From Alviniconcha marisindica (lineage: Eukaryota > Mollusca > Gastropoda > Provannidae), in assembly GCA_018857735.1 (NCBI GenBank), contig JABMCL010002965.1:442501-506500 (forward strand): a stretch of DNA of 64,000 nucleotides. Direction: 5' to 3'. How positions within the stretch are numbered: the stretch's first letter is position 1; each line of letters opens with the position of its first letter. Made by a program: the position numbers and the translations under genes. A model generated the notes under the pieces. It worked only from the letters and a program-made list of their open reading frames with translations. It was not told the DNA's origin and searched no databases. Positions 1 through 9,598 of the stretch are shown here, piece by piece.

Positions 1-122
1 TCACCCTCTGAGTCTAGAACGTTAAAAATGCAGGTTCTCCTTTTTCTTTTTTCTTTTTTTAAACCGGCTCCGCCCGCCCAGCCTAAGCCTCAAATGTTGT
101 GATGCCCTGGCCACTCCTTTGT

Positions 123-124
<2 letters not shown>

Positions 125-157
<33 letters not shown>
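125..157. repeat. (GT)n microsatellite
   Basis: Perfect GT dinucleotide run of 33 bp. The bases before it, 1-124, hold only a T-rich stretch and no gene signal. Confidence 0.98.
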
Positions 158-160
<3 letters not shown>

Positions 161-1028
161 CGAGACCTTCTGTTATGACATTCACTCTAGTATGTCTGTG
201 TAGTGTGTGTTTGCGCGCGGCGCCCGCCCGCGCGTGCGCGCATTTGTATGTGCGCTTGTGTATACACGACGAATGTATAAGTATTACGCTTGTGTCGGTG
301 TGTTTTTGTTTGTGAACACAAGTTGCTTGTAAATGCCACTCTTTGCCTTTGTAGTGGAATCTTAATTTGCTCGTTCTGGTCGGTGTGTTTCCCGACTTTG
401 CCATTTTGTGGTTTCGAATTTGAGTTTCGCAAAAAATGTTTGGGGAGACGTGTCCGCAGTGTCAAACAAACTCATTTCTGAAGTTTCTTGAAGCACAGAA
501 CTACCGCGTAGCCATCTCTGCCATGTTTCTGACACAGTTTACCCTCTCTGCGTTTACTGAAAAAATAAATAACTAAAAAATGCAAGAGAGATGGCTTAAA
601 CCAGTGTATACAGACTTACGAACGTGCGTCCTGCCATAACGGTGTTGTTAATTATTATTATTGTCAGTGTTGACGTTAAAAATGGGCTTCCGACGGAAGG
701 CCAGTCCAGATGCAGCGAAGGATAAAGGAGACAGGCAGAAATTAGGGAAACTGAGGTTGGGGGAGGGGAGGGAGGTGGTGGTGTGCTGCCGGGGGAAACT
801 ATATATCAGTGACTGAAGTGATTGCTAGACGTGGCCCTAAGATGGGGTTACCTGCACCAAATGAGGCGGCACCGAGGGGCCTCCACCCTCCCCTCATCCG
901 CCCCCCCCCAACCCCCTCCCTTTCCCCCGCTGGCCTTTCCTATCACATCGGTCTCTGTCGCCCCAGCCAGCAGGCAGGCTTTCATTTTAGGGCAACACTA
1001 TAACCGTCAAGGTGTTGGGTAGCGTCAA
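158..1028. other. Gene-free unique sequence
   Basis: I see no exon with both splice signals and a coding-like frame. A short CpG-rich patch with alternating CG/GC lies near 210-240, and a C-rich stretch lies near 890-930. The open frames here are short and of low complexity. Confidence 0.6.
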
Positions 1029-1033
1029 ACAGT

Positions 1034-1145
1034 CAGAGCTCATGAGCTGTGTGAAAGTCGGTCGAGGTGGTCATCCTCGGCTCCCCGTCAGTCCCCGATA
1101 GTCCTCAATGCTCATGATCTCTGTGGACGTAAAGCAACATTGAAC
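1034..1145 (+). mobile_element. SINE-A copy, first half of a dimer
   Basis: The copy runs from the 5' landmark cagagct through the central gtcgaggtgg block to the 3' segment tctgtggacgtaaagcaac. The same consensus recurs many times in this window on both strands. It is followed by a linker (gaacccagt-agcagaccac) and a second copy, the same arrangement as at 18640-18792. Confidence 0.85.
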
Positions 1146-1167
1146 CCGAACCCAGTCAGCAGACCAC

Positions 1168-1276
1168 AGAGCTCAGAAGCAACGTGAAAGTCGAGGTGGC
1201 CGTCCTGGGCTCCCCGTCCGAGTCCCTCATAGTCCTCATGATCTCTGTGGACGTAAAGCAGCAACATTGAACTGAA
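1168..1276 (+). mobile_element. SINE-A copy, second half of a dimer
   Basis: Diverged copy in the same orientation as the unit just upstream. It keeps the cgaggtggccgtcctgggct core and the ctgtggacgtaaagcagcaa tail. Confidence 0.83.
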
Positions 1277-1427
1277 CTAGCGTCAATCTCAGTCCCAAAC
1301 TTCTTCAAGCATCGGTTTACGACAGCTGGCAGGCAGGGTGCCGGAAATTAAAGCGAGGCTTGGAGTGTGGGGTATCGTTTGACCCTAAGGTAGGAGAGAT
1401 GTTTTCCCGGGGCCCAGCAAAGATCAG

Positions 1428-1428
<1 letters not shown>

Positions 1429-1458
<30 letters not shown>
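1429..1458. repeat. Poly-G tract
   Basis: Thirty uninterrupted G residues. Exact length is unreliable in most assemblies, and such a tract can form quadruplex DNA. Confidence 0.97.
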
Positions 1459-1459
<1 letters not shown>

Positions 1460-1810
1460 GCTGTACGTGACTCACCAAGTTCGTGGTATAGTGCACACGG
1501 CTACGCTTGTGCGGTCTCGGCGCTGCTGTTGTTATATATATAGTTTGAACTCCAAACTCGACGCCAGCAGTACTGAGACAGACATCAACAATTCCCGCAT
1601 TTAAGGCTTTCCTAAGGACATTTTCTTGTCATTGATTTATATCCCCCTCCCCCCCCCCCCCCCGTACACACACACAAATCACACACAAAACCGCGAAGAC
1701 AACAAACCTAAAGACGACACCCCCCGCCCCCCTCCCCACCCCGGGATACTGCCTGCCCTGCCTTTCTGGTGTTGTTGCTAAATCTCACCGTTAACATTAC
1801 TGTGCAAGGA
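1459..1810. other. Gene-free sequence with poly-C tract
   Basis: Contains a C-rich run near 1646-1663 followed by a short CA run. No exon-like signal is seen. Confidence 0.6.
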
Positions 1811-1930
1811 GAAGGGTATTTTTAAGCTTAGAAAATCTCTAAACTGTCAGAAGGGTATTTTTAAGCTTAGAAAATCTCTAAACTGTCACTAAAAGGGTAT
1901 TTTTAAGCTTAGAAAATTTCTAATCTGTCA
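1811..1930. repeat. Tandem repeat, three units of about 40 bp
   Basis: Units begin near 1811, 1850 and 1891. Each contains gggtatttttaagcttag and a ctctaaactgtc-type end. The third unit has diverged. Confidence 0.93.
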
Positions 1931-2199
1931 GTGGTGTGGGTTTTCTAGCGCTTCCGCGCGACGGGGCTGCACGAGGAACAGAGCTATTTGGGGAACACAG
2001 GGCGATGTGGTTGCACGACTGACTCGAAGAAATTCGATATGACCAGTTCTTAACGGAAGGTCCAGTTCTGAACACAGCGTAAATTCCATTTTCAAAAGAC
2101 TCGCGGGGAAGAGGAAGAAGGTGTATTCTAAATCAGCTTTGTCAGTTTGCGTGTTCACTTTTATACACATTTTATTTGTGCTGTTCATGTGCAGCACGT

Positions 2200-2207
2200 T
2201 ATATAAA
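2200..2207 (+). promoter_or_regulatory. TATA-box-like element
   Basis: TATATAAA lies 38 bp before an ATG at 2245, whose short frame reaches a good splice donor (gtaagt, 2286-2291). The spacing would put a start site near 2230. This is inference from motif and distance only, and TATA-like strings are common in AT-rich DNA. Confidence 0.2.
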
Positions 2208-2244
2208 GTTTACACTTTACAGACGAGGATGCTTTGAGTTTCTC

Positions 2245-2285
2245 ATGGCGAGAAAACAGCAACAACAACAAAGCCAACACTGTTC
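2245..2285 (+). CDS. Possible first coding exon (unrecognised)
   Basis: An ATG with G at +4 opens a frame reading MARK followed by a Gln run and SQHC. After 41 nt, in phase 2, it meets a consensus donor gtaagt at 2286. It sits just below a TATA-like box. It is too short to show coding bias and no family is recognised. It may equally be chance: joining it to the acceptor at 4074 gives an early stop, so those two do not belong together. Confidence 0.15.
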
Positions 2286-2291
2286 GTAAGT

Positions 2292-2721
2292 GAGCTCACC
2301 GCGTATAAACCTCTAGTTTGCTGGTGAGCCCGCCAAGAAGTTTTCATTGCATCTTTATTTTTGTCTAGAATATATATATAAAAAATAAAATATAAAATAA
2401 AAGAAGGCCAGCAGCAGACCAAGCCTTGATTGACTGTCGATGGTACTTATTCATAATTCATGCCATGTAATGGGCGTGCCCCGTATGCGGTGTTCGTGAT
2501 TATCTTGCCAGGAATGCCGTGTGCTGACCCACTGCCCTGCCCATCTGGTTATCGCCGCCCATACCGTGCCCACACTCAGCTTCACGCCAGTTTCCTTTAC
2601 TCAGTAAGCTTTTGAGTTCGTGACATGATAGTCTTGGATGTGGTGTGTGTGAGAGAGAGAGAGTGGGGGGGGGGGGACGCGCACACACGCACGCATACAC
2701 ACACGCCGCACACATGCACAT

Positions 2722-2724
<3 letters not shown>
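2292..2724. other. Gene-free AT-rich sequence
   Basis: AT-rich near 2360-2405, then ordinary sequence leading into mixed GT, G and CA stretches. No exon signal is seen. Confidence 0.6.
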
Positions 2725-2788
<64 letters not shown>

Positions 2789-2820
2789 CACGCACGCAGA
2801 GAGAGGGAGAGAGAGAGAGA
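2725..2820. repeat. (GA)n microsatellite, interrupted
   Basis: Long GA run to about 2785, a short CGCACGCA break, then more GA to 2820. Adjacent 2645-2720 is GT/CA-rich. Confidence 0.97.
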
Positions 2821-3325
2821 CTCTTGCTTTATAACTGCAGTACAACAATGAGCGCTTTGACAAGTCGTTCAAGGAAAGGGGAAATGTAGTTGTTCCTGTG
2901 AGCTATGGTTTCAGCAACAGAATGTGCATCTGTGAGAGAGATCTCCTTTCCACACACTCTCTCACACCCACCGGCACTGTGCCGGGACCCGCTCAGTCCA
3001 CAGACAACACAGACAACACAGGCGGCACTGTTCACTGTTCACTATCTTATTGTCACAAGTCCCATTATATAATCCGGGGGCGCCTCGTTCACGCAGGCGG
3101 TTCAGTCAACAGCTCTGCTGGATTTTTATTGCAAATGTCCCCCCATACATAGCTTGAACGGTAAATTATATGACGAATTATAGTAAAATGACTCATTGGG
3201 TACGCACACCTAACGGCGAGTCCTGCAAATGGCTTCTCGGTTTTCATGTTTACTTTTAAAACGACACACCTGGGCTTTTTTAACACGCGTGAGTGTGAGT
3301 ATTGTTTATTATTATATTCACTTCA
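2821..3325. other. Gene-free unique sequence
   Basis: No convincing exon. Open frames on both strands are short and lack paired splice sites. Confidence 0.55.
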
Positions 3326-3405
3326 CTGGCTGAGTCGTCCTTATGTGGCCCTTTGCGGTTGACAGGACGTAAAAATCCAAGAGTTAACTGTCTGACGGGA
3401 TGATT
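3326..3405 (+). mobile_element. Short retroposon tail (gttgacgggacgt type)
   Basis: Carries tgcggttgacaggacgtaaa followed by atccaagag. The same segment recurs at 21167-21225, 42636-42690 and 63596-63655, and on the minus strand at 13488-13554, so it is a dispersed repeat tail. Confidence 0.7.
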
Positions 3406-4074
3406 AAGTGAAGAATTTATCACTGCCAGTGTAGAGTTCATACCCGCCCTCGACATCTGTGTAAAGCACACCAACAGCCACCACCCTTGTGACGTCTCTC
3501 CCCGGCCCCCCACTCCCTCCCGAAGTTTTACTGGTTCAAGGTTGTTTTGTACACCGTACTACACAACACTGTTTGGACATTGTAAATGTTTTACAAGACA
3601 CGGGAAAGCCGTGTACGCTGTTATGTTATGGTCCTAGTTTCATGCATTGTGCATTAATTTGCAACCTAAAGTTCCCTGATAACCGTCCACTGGCTCAAGT
3701 CTCTGTTTGCTGCCCGTTCTAAGTTGTGTCAGTTATGCTTTGTGCAGTCAGCATGCTCGTGTGTGCGGGTGCCTGTGTGTGTGTGTTTGCGTGTGTGTGT
3801 GCGCTTAGAATATAGTCTCTACGGAAAAGATTTTTCCGCTTGAAAAATACTTTATTATTATAAAAATTGCTCAGGGCAGCAGTTTGGTTAGTTCGTAAAC
3901 CGGTTCCCGGTTGAAGCAGAGAGAAAAAGGTGCTGGCAGCTTCGGAGTTTTTGACACACGGCAAGCGGAGCGAACAGCTGAGCCTGTCTGTCTGTCTGTG
4001 TCTGTGATAACTAACTGGATGGGGGAGATGGAGTGTGTGATTCATTGACCTTTTCGGGTTTCCCCCCTTCACAG
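3406..4074. other. Gene-free sequence upstream of candidate exon
   Basis: Includes a short interrupted GT run near 3775-3803. The last 25 bp form a pyrimidine-rich tract ending in an AG at 4073-4074, used as the proposed acceptor of the next feature. Confidence 0.5.
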
Positions 4075-4192
4075 TGCTGCTGGAACAGTGGAGCGGTTTC
4101 TAGGTGCGGTGGTGCAGTGATGATGGCATCCTGCTTGAGGCGCCGCTGCCTAGTACTTCTCACCTTGGCCGCACTCCAAGCAGCGGCTACTG
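4075..4192 (+). CDS. Candidate signal-peptide exon of an unrecognised secreted or membrane protein
   Basis: A pyrimidine tract (tccccccttcacag) ends at 4074 and a donor gtatgt begins at 4193. Between them ATG-ATG at 4120 starts 24 codons. The peptide begins MMASCLRRRC and continues LVLLTLAALQAAAT. That is a basic n-region, a hydrophobic core and small residues at a plausible cleavage site, the layout of a secretory signal peptide. The coding part is 73 nt, so the intron is phase 1, the usual phase after signal-peptide exons in extracellular multidomain proteins. Bases 4075-4119 would be 5' UTR; they are also open in frame. What follows is unknown. The phase-1 exon at 38517 is compatible, but that join is speculation. 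Chance remains possible. Confidence 0.4.
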
Positions 4193-4594
4193 GTATGTCA
4201 CTGCCACGGTTGCTTGCATCATAGGCAGTCCTGGCTCCCCTCCCTGTAGTGCACCGGGGAAAACGGACAGTAATGTGCCAGTTTTCGAGGATATGATGTC
4301 AGAGGGTGGGAGCAGGCGGCGGTAGGCAAACTGGCCGGCGGTGCTTGGAGTGTGCCAACCGTCACTGAGTCAGTCGTTTGAGTGTGGCCCTCGGCATTAC
4401 CATGGCACAGAGATGGACCGCTAGAACCGTTTTTTTTGGTATTTTGTTTAGAAGAGTTTAGGCCTCAGGCCTCACGCTGTGATTCTTCTTTCTTCTTCGA
4501 AAATTACGCTGAAAAACTCGCATAAATTTACAAAGATTATTCAGTTCTGAAACTCCTGGGTCTTTCACTCAATCAAATCTAAAGAAGGGGTGGG

Positions 4595-4596
<2 letters not shown>
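4193..4596. other. Gene-free unique sequence
   Basis: Ordinary sequence after the proposed donor. No repeat family or exon is recognised. Confidence 0.55.

Positions 4597-4659
<63 letters not shown>
4597..4659. repeat. (GA)n microsatellite
   Basis: Uninterrupted GA run of 63 bp. Confidence 0.98.
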
Positions 4660-4662
<3 letters not shown>

Positions 4663-5337
4663 GTATCACTGTATTGCAGGATCCGTTTTTTTTCCTTTCT
4701 TTCCTTTTTTCTGCCGTACCCAAGACCTCATTCCTTTGGCTTCATAATCCCAATGCTGGTTCAGAATGTTCCTCTGGAACGCTAATTCCACTTAGTTGAT
4801 CAAAACCGTCTTGTCAGTTGGGAAGGGGGAACTTGGCGGAGAGGGGGGTGGGAGGGGGCGAATGACGGAGGAGGACGACAAAGAGTGCCAACACCGCACA
4901 GAAGTGGTTCCAGATTTTTTTACAGGGGGCGCGGCCAAAGCACCCATTGTCTCGTAGCTTCCTGCGTGGGACAGGCCAGGGGGAGATAACCAGGGGCCTT
5001 GGGCAGGCAGGGGAAGCTCATTTTGCTGGCGATGTCAGCCGATCTGTCACCGTTGTTGTTTTGTGTCACTGGTAATAGAGGGTAGGAGAGATGGAGCCAG
5101 CCACGATCGCCGAGATAGCGGTAACATTGTGGCTGGTGGTGGTGGGGGGAGGGGGAGAACTGGTGACTGACATGGCTACACGAGTGCCGTTAGATTCCGT
5201 AGCTGCGTTGTTGTGTCCGTCAGAGTTTTACGGCACTGTCGAAACTACTATATACTACAGAAGTATTGTACACCGGTTGACGGGTTCAGAGTTGAAAAAA
5301 AGAAAGACCGTAGAGGTAACGAGCGAAATCAGCTATA
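4660..5337. other. Gene-free unique sequence
   Basis: G-rich patches near 4820-4860 and 5140-5156. The 5091-5369 open frame lacks paired splice sites and ends in AT repeat, so it is not called. Confidence 0.55.
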
Positions 5338-5450
5338 CTATATATATATATAATATACTAGGTAGGTGATATATATAATATATAATATATATATTGTATA
5401 AACTGGTGGGGTGGGGTTACTGTTAGAAAATGTTGCAAGAACGTATGGTT

Positions 5451-5524
<74 letters not shown>

Positions 5525-5551
5525 TCTGTGTGTCAGCCAGTGTGTGTGTGT

Positions 5552-5590
<39 letters not shown>
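5338..5590. repeat. Compound microsatellite block: TA, GA, GT
   Basis: An imperfect TA-rich stretch (5338-5398) is followed by a GA run (5453-5519) and a GT run (5541-5590). Confidence 0.96.
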
Positions 5591-5591
<1 letters not shown>

Positions 5592-5945
5592 GACTTCGCA
5601 CCGTGCACGATTTATTTTTGTGCCAGTCTGACTCGCACACACAGCGCGCACTTCCTCGGTCATCGATGACTCAGACACACGTTCGAACGCAAAATACCCA
5701 GCAGCGACTGAAAATACCACATCCTGTGCAAATACCCAAACCACTTCCTGAGCTTGGTTACGGGTGGGCCGGATTGGGCGTAGTTGGAGTGGAAACTCGG
5801 CCACACTATCCCATTTACGTCACGTCCAACACCTGCTTGGTGTCAAACGGTTCTCTGTGGGTGGACCTGACCGATTCCTTGAATGGACCGTAGAGACTCC
5901 AGATGTCATGTGCTCCACGCTGATTCAGCTCCAGGTCTGTCCGCG
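5591..5945. other. Unique sequence, weakly coding-like near its end
   Basis: A plus-strand frame to a stop at 5891-5893 reads YPIYVTSNTCLVSNGSLWVD in part and has somewhat raised GC at third positions. No good acceptor pairs with it, so no gene is called. Confidence 0.4.
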
Positions 5946-6049
5946 TTCAAGTTCAGTGTTGCCTTACGTCCACAGAGACCATAAGGACCGTTAGGGACGG
6001 GGAGCCCAGGACGGCCACCTCGACTTTCACACAGCTCCTGAGCTCTGTG
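5946..6049 (-). mobile_element. SINE-A copy with target-site duplication
   Basis: Minus-strand copy of about 104 bp. The 8-bp string tgtccgcg lies directly on both sides (5938-5945 and 6050-6057), which fits retroposition and fixes both ends. Confidence 0.9.
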
Positions 6050-6116
6050 TGTCCGCGGCCTCTGCTGAGGAATTTGCTCAATTGCCGTTTACGGAAAGCA
6101 GCGAGTTACTTCTTTC

Positions 6117-6235
6117 TTTCGTGGTGCTTTACTGTCCACAGAAACCGTATGGCTTATTAGGGCCTGGGGAAGAATGGGGCAGGGAATAAAGAGCCCAGGC
6201 CCTCCTCCCTGTTCACACAGCTCTTGAACTCTGCA
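6117..6235 (-). mobile_element. SINE-A variant
   Basis: Keeps the tail (ctttactgtccacagaaacc) and the head (cacagctcttgaactctg), but the middle differs, reading cccaggccctcctccctgtt. The array-bearing copy at 51367-51861 has the same head variant, so this is a subfamily. Confidence 0.75.
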
Positions 6236-6745
6236 GCGAGTCGGACGCTAGTGCAGGAGAGTCAGGTGTTCTCTTGAGAAAGCAGGCAGGCGCTGAAGGT
6301 TGTGCCAGTGGTCAAATGTTAGTTAAGGTTACAGGTAGCTAGAGACCCCGAGGGTCTGTGTGTGGGGATTAAGGCGAGGGGGGCAGGGTTGTTCAGCTGT
6401 TGCTGTCGCTCACTGACGCAGTGTACCCCGCTGCAACCCTTACCTGGTTAATTAGGCAGGAAGGAATCCCGCTTATCGCGTTCAGGTCTCCACCCCCTCA
6501 GGGTACTGTCAATCAAAAAGCCGCAGGTAGCTGTAGACCTCTTTGACAGGCAGCTTACCTGCTCAGCCAGGAAGCTATTTATATCTTATACAGCAAGGTG
6601 GGTTTTCGCTTCGATTGGTTGTGTTTGGTCAAGTTGTATAAGTGTTGAATGGGCACACTCGTCACTGTTGACGAACGTTGCCGTTTTGGGGACTCCTTCT
6701 GGTATTAGTATTAGTATTGTTCGTCGATTTTGCGGGAGTGTGCCG
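6236..6745. other. Gene-free unique sequence
   Basis: No exon signal. The part nearest 6740 leads into the 73-bp repeat array. Confidence 0.55.
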
Positions 6746-7110
6746 GTCACCGTTGTTGTTGTTTCTAGCGTGGACCGGACCATTGAATTCTGTAGTTTTC
6801 GCTTCAGAGTGGACCGCGGTCACCGTTGTTGTTGTTTCTAGCGTGGACCGGACTATTGAATTCTGTAGTTTTCGTTTCAGAGTGGACCGCGGTCACCGTT
6901 GTTGTTGTTTCTAGCGTGGACCGGACCATTGAATTCTGTACTTTTCGTTTCAGAGTGGACCGCGGTCACCGTTGTTGTTGTTTCTAGCGTGGACCGGACC
7001 ATTGAATTCTGTACTTTTCGTTTCAGAGTGGACCGCGGTCACCGTTGTTGTTGTTTCTAGCGTGGACCGGACCATTGAATTCTGTAGTTTTCGCTTCAGA
7101 GTGGACCGCG
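6746..7110. repeat. Minisatellite, five units of 73 bp
   Basis: Units start at 6746, 6819, 6892, 6965 and 7038. Each contains gtcaccgttgttgttgtttc and tggaccggac, with only scattered substitutions. Low divergence suggests recent amplification. Confidence 0.97.
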
Positions 7111-7231
7111 GAACTAGTGTTTGAATGTCATTGTCAAAGCAGTAATGTACATGAATCTGGAATTGTTTGCTGTAACAGTGAAAATATCTGTGGTGTTGGA
7201 AAAGGCACAAAATCCGTTTCATCGCTTGCTG

Positions 7232-7301
<70 letters not shown>

Positions 7302-7312
7302 ACACACACACA

Positions 7313-7345
<33 letters not shown>
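7232..7345. repeat. (CA)n microsatellite
   Basis: CA run of about 114 bp with two single-base interruptions, followed by a short CG-alternating patch. Confidence 0.98.
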
Positions 7346-7348
<3 letters not shown>

Positions 7349-7677
7349 GGCGCGCGCGCACACACGGAAATTCTAAACACAGTAGCGAATATTGTATATT
7401 ATTATGTTAAACGTTTCGAGTGACAAAAGTTAGTTTCTGATTTATTCACCAGTCTTCTTGTCTGTTATGAGTTCGTCCTGAAGTATTTCCCTACGGCCAT
7501 TGGTCAAGCCCTCTGTGAGTTTGAAAGTAGTCGACGAAATAGGGCAAGTGAGAAAAAAGAAAAGAAAAAAAAAGTTGCCTGCGTGCACATGGTTCCATTA
7601 GTGATTGGGTACTGAGGAAGTAAAGGTAAAGATCCCCCCTGATTAGAACCCAGAGGTATTAAAGGCTGTCTGTGTGG
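7346..7677. other. Gene-free unique sequence
   Basis: Nothing recognisable apart from an A-rich patch near 7555-7575. Confidence 0.6.
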
Positions 7678-7687
7678 GGTCCGGCGT

Positions 7688-7884
7688 ATCGCTTCTCATA
7701 GTTCAGGAGCTGTGTGAGAGTCGAGGTGGACGTCCTGGACTGTCCGTCCTAACGAGCCTTCTGGTTTCCGTGGACGTAAAGAATTATTGCACCGTGCTTC
7801 GGCATTGGTCACAACTTGTCCCTAATATGTCAACTGACATCTGAGGACATTAAGCATCACTTCATCATCATCATCATCATCATC
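7688..7884 (+). mobile_element. SINE-A, long form with ATC tail
   Basis: Head gttcaggagctgtgtgagag, core, ctggtttccgtggacgtaaa, then an extension with attggtcacaacttgtccct and gaggacattaagcatcactt, ending in a CAT/ATC tail. The target string ggtccggcgt stands on both sides (7678-7687 and 7885-7894). Confidence 0.92.
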
Positions 7885-7894
7885 GGTCCGGCGT

Positions 7895-7995
7895 TTTAGA
7901 GCTCAGGAGCTGTGTAAAAGTCGAGGTGGACGTCCTGGGCTCCCGTCCCTAATAAACCTACGGTTTCTGTGGACGTAAAGCAACACTTCAACCAA
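7895..7995 (+). mobile_element. SINE-A, short form with target-site duplication
   Basis: About 101 bp, from the agagctcagg head to the cgtaaagcaacacttcaacc end. It is flanked by ggtccggcgt at 7885-7894 and 7996-8005. It lies right behind a long-form copy that used the same target. Confidence 0.92.
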
Positions 7996-8234
7996 GGTCC
8001 GGCGTCTTTTTCGGGTCCGGCGTATGCAGGAATGTATAGCTTTCAGATTCACTCAGCTTCATTATTTTTTCATAACCCTTTTCCACCAACAAGTGACCTT
8101 TTACACAAAATATGAATCTGGCTTTCCACTTGTGAGTTGATGGCTTGTATCAAACGGTTTGTATAAATTCACCCTGATATGGCGGTTGGCTGGGCGTGAA
8201 TATCACGAATCAATCGATCAGCTGTTTCCATTCA

Positions 8235-8744
8235 TGCCAGCAGCGCATTGTCAGTGTCAGCTAGAGACTTAATTCCGTTCCTCGTCAGCACCTTTGACTT
8301 CATGACGGTTTCTAGCGGAGTGCTGCACAATGCACGAGCTGTGTCAGTACGTTGCGTCATTGATAGTCTCGTCCTGACATAACGGTACATTTCTAGCGGA
8401 GTGCTGCACAGTGCACAAGCTGTGTCAGTGCGATGCGTCATTGATAGTTTCGTCCTGACCTCATAACGGTACATTTCTAGCGGAGTGCTGCACAGTGCAC
8501 AAGCTGTGTCAGTGCGATGCGTCATTGATAGTTTCGTCCTGACCTCATAACGGTACATTTCTAGCGGAGTGCTGCACAGTGCACAAGCTGTGTCAGTGCG
8601 TTGCGTCATTGATAGTCTCGTCCTGACCTCATAACGGTACATTTCTAGCGGAGTGCTGCACAGTGCACAAGCTGTGTCAGTGCGATGCGTCATTGATATT
8701 CCCGTCCTGACTTTAGAACGGAACATTTCCAGTGAACAAGCTGT
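8235..8744. repeat. Minisatellite, about five to six units of 84 bp
   Basis: Repeated starts of tttctagcggagtgctgcac at 8309, 8390, 8474, 8558 and 8642, spaced 81, 84, 84 and 84 bp, with a diverged unit after 8720. Because 84 is a multiple of three, the minus strand stays open for 183 codons as a 28-residue repeat. I read that as a by-product, not a gene. The array resumes at 9083 after a SINE insertion. Confidence 0.95.
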
Positions 8745-9082
8745 GTCAAAGTAAACATGGTGCTTAACGTCCACAGAAACCATAAGGCTTATTAGGGACG
8801 GGGAGAAAGGGGGGGGGGGGGAGATTATATATCTATTGCTACACTGTCACCACCAGAATGACTTCTGCATTAAGGTGGGCAGTGATGAGAGCCATTTTAA
8901 TGTTTCATGAGGGAGGGAGGGACACAGTCAAAATACAGTGTCCACAGTCCCCAACTTTTGAAGTGAAAGGAGAGCCGAAGCAGATTCGAACCGAGGTCCC
9001 TCTGCTTACCAGCCTAACTAACGCCTTACCGCTAGGCCAAACCGGCTCACGACTTGCCAAGTGGAGTCTGGCCTGCTTCAGA
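8745..9082 (-). mobile_element. tRNA-derived SINE, near full length, inside the 84-bp array
   Basis: On the minus strand the 5' part is tRNA-like: an A-box-like tggcctagcggta at 9027-9039 and a B-box-like ggttcgaatc at 8983-8992. These are internal RNA polymerase III promoter elements. A unique body follows, then a 3' segment ending cgtccctaataagcctta and ctgtggacgttaagc, shared with SINE-A. Flanking array sequence stops at gctgtgtca and resumes at gagcgatgc, so the element split one repeat unit. No clear target duplication was found. Confidence 0.85.
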
Positions 9083-9540
9083 GCGATGCATCATTGATAG
9101 TCTCGTCCCGACTTCCGTGAGTAGTGGGGCCAGTCAGCGATTGTCTCCGTGGGAGCCAGACAGCAATTGTCTCTGAGCGTTGATTGCTATGAGGTGATCG
9201 CATCATTGCCGTCTGGTTTGTCTTTACCTGGCGTGCATGGTGACGCTTTGTTCTGGCGACGGGGAATCGCGTTGCGGATTTGTCTGTGCCTAAGGTCGTG
9301 ATCAGAGTGCTTGTTGTCAGCACAGGCTAATGGAGCGGAGGCATTGATTGGAGGGAAATGTGTCGACGAGGGTTGTTGAGTAAGCGTGTCGTTATTGGGC
9401 TACTGTGCCAGTGTTTGTTCCGGTGTTTGTAAGTTTACATTACAGAGATTCCGGTACTGGCAGGTCACGCGCGCGGAACAACGACGTGGGTAACGTTCGT
9501 GGTAGACATTTGCAGCCAGGGCAAGCTAACAAATAGCCTA
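9083..9540. other. Resumed 84-bp repeat fragment, then unique sequence
   Basis: The first 30 bp (cattgatagtctcgtcc) match the 84-bp unit. The rest is unique with no exon signal. Confidence 0.6.
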
Positions 9541-9544
9541 AGTA

Positions 9545-9598
9545 CCCCCCCCTGCCCGCCCCCCCCCCAATCCCCCCCCCCCCCCCCCCACACACACA
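9545..9598. repeat. Poly-C and CA tract
   Basis: Several C runs broken by single bases, ending in a short CA run. Confidence 0.95.
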
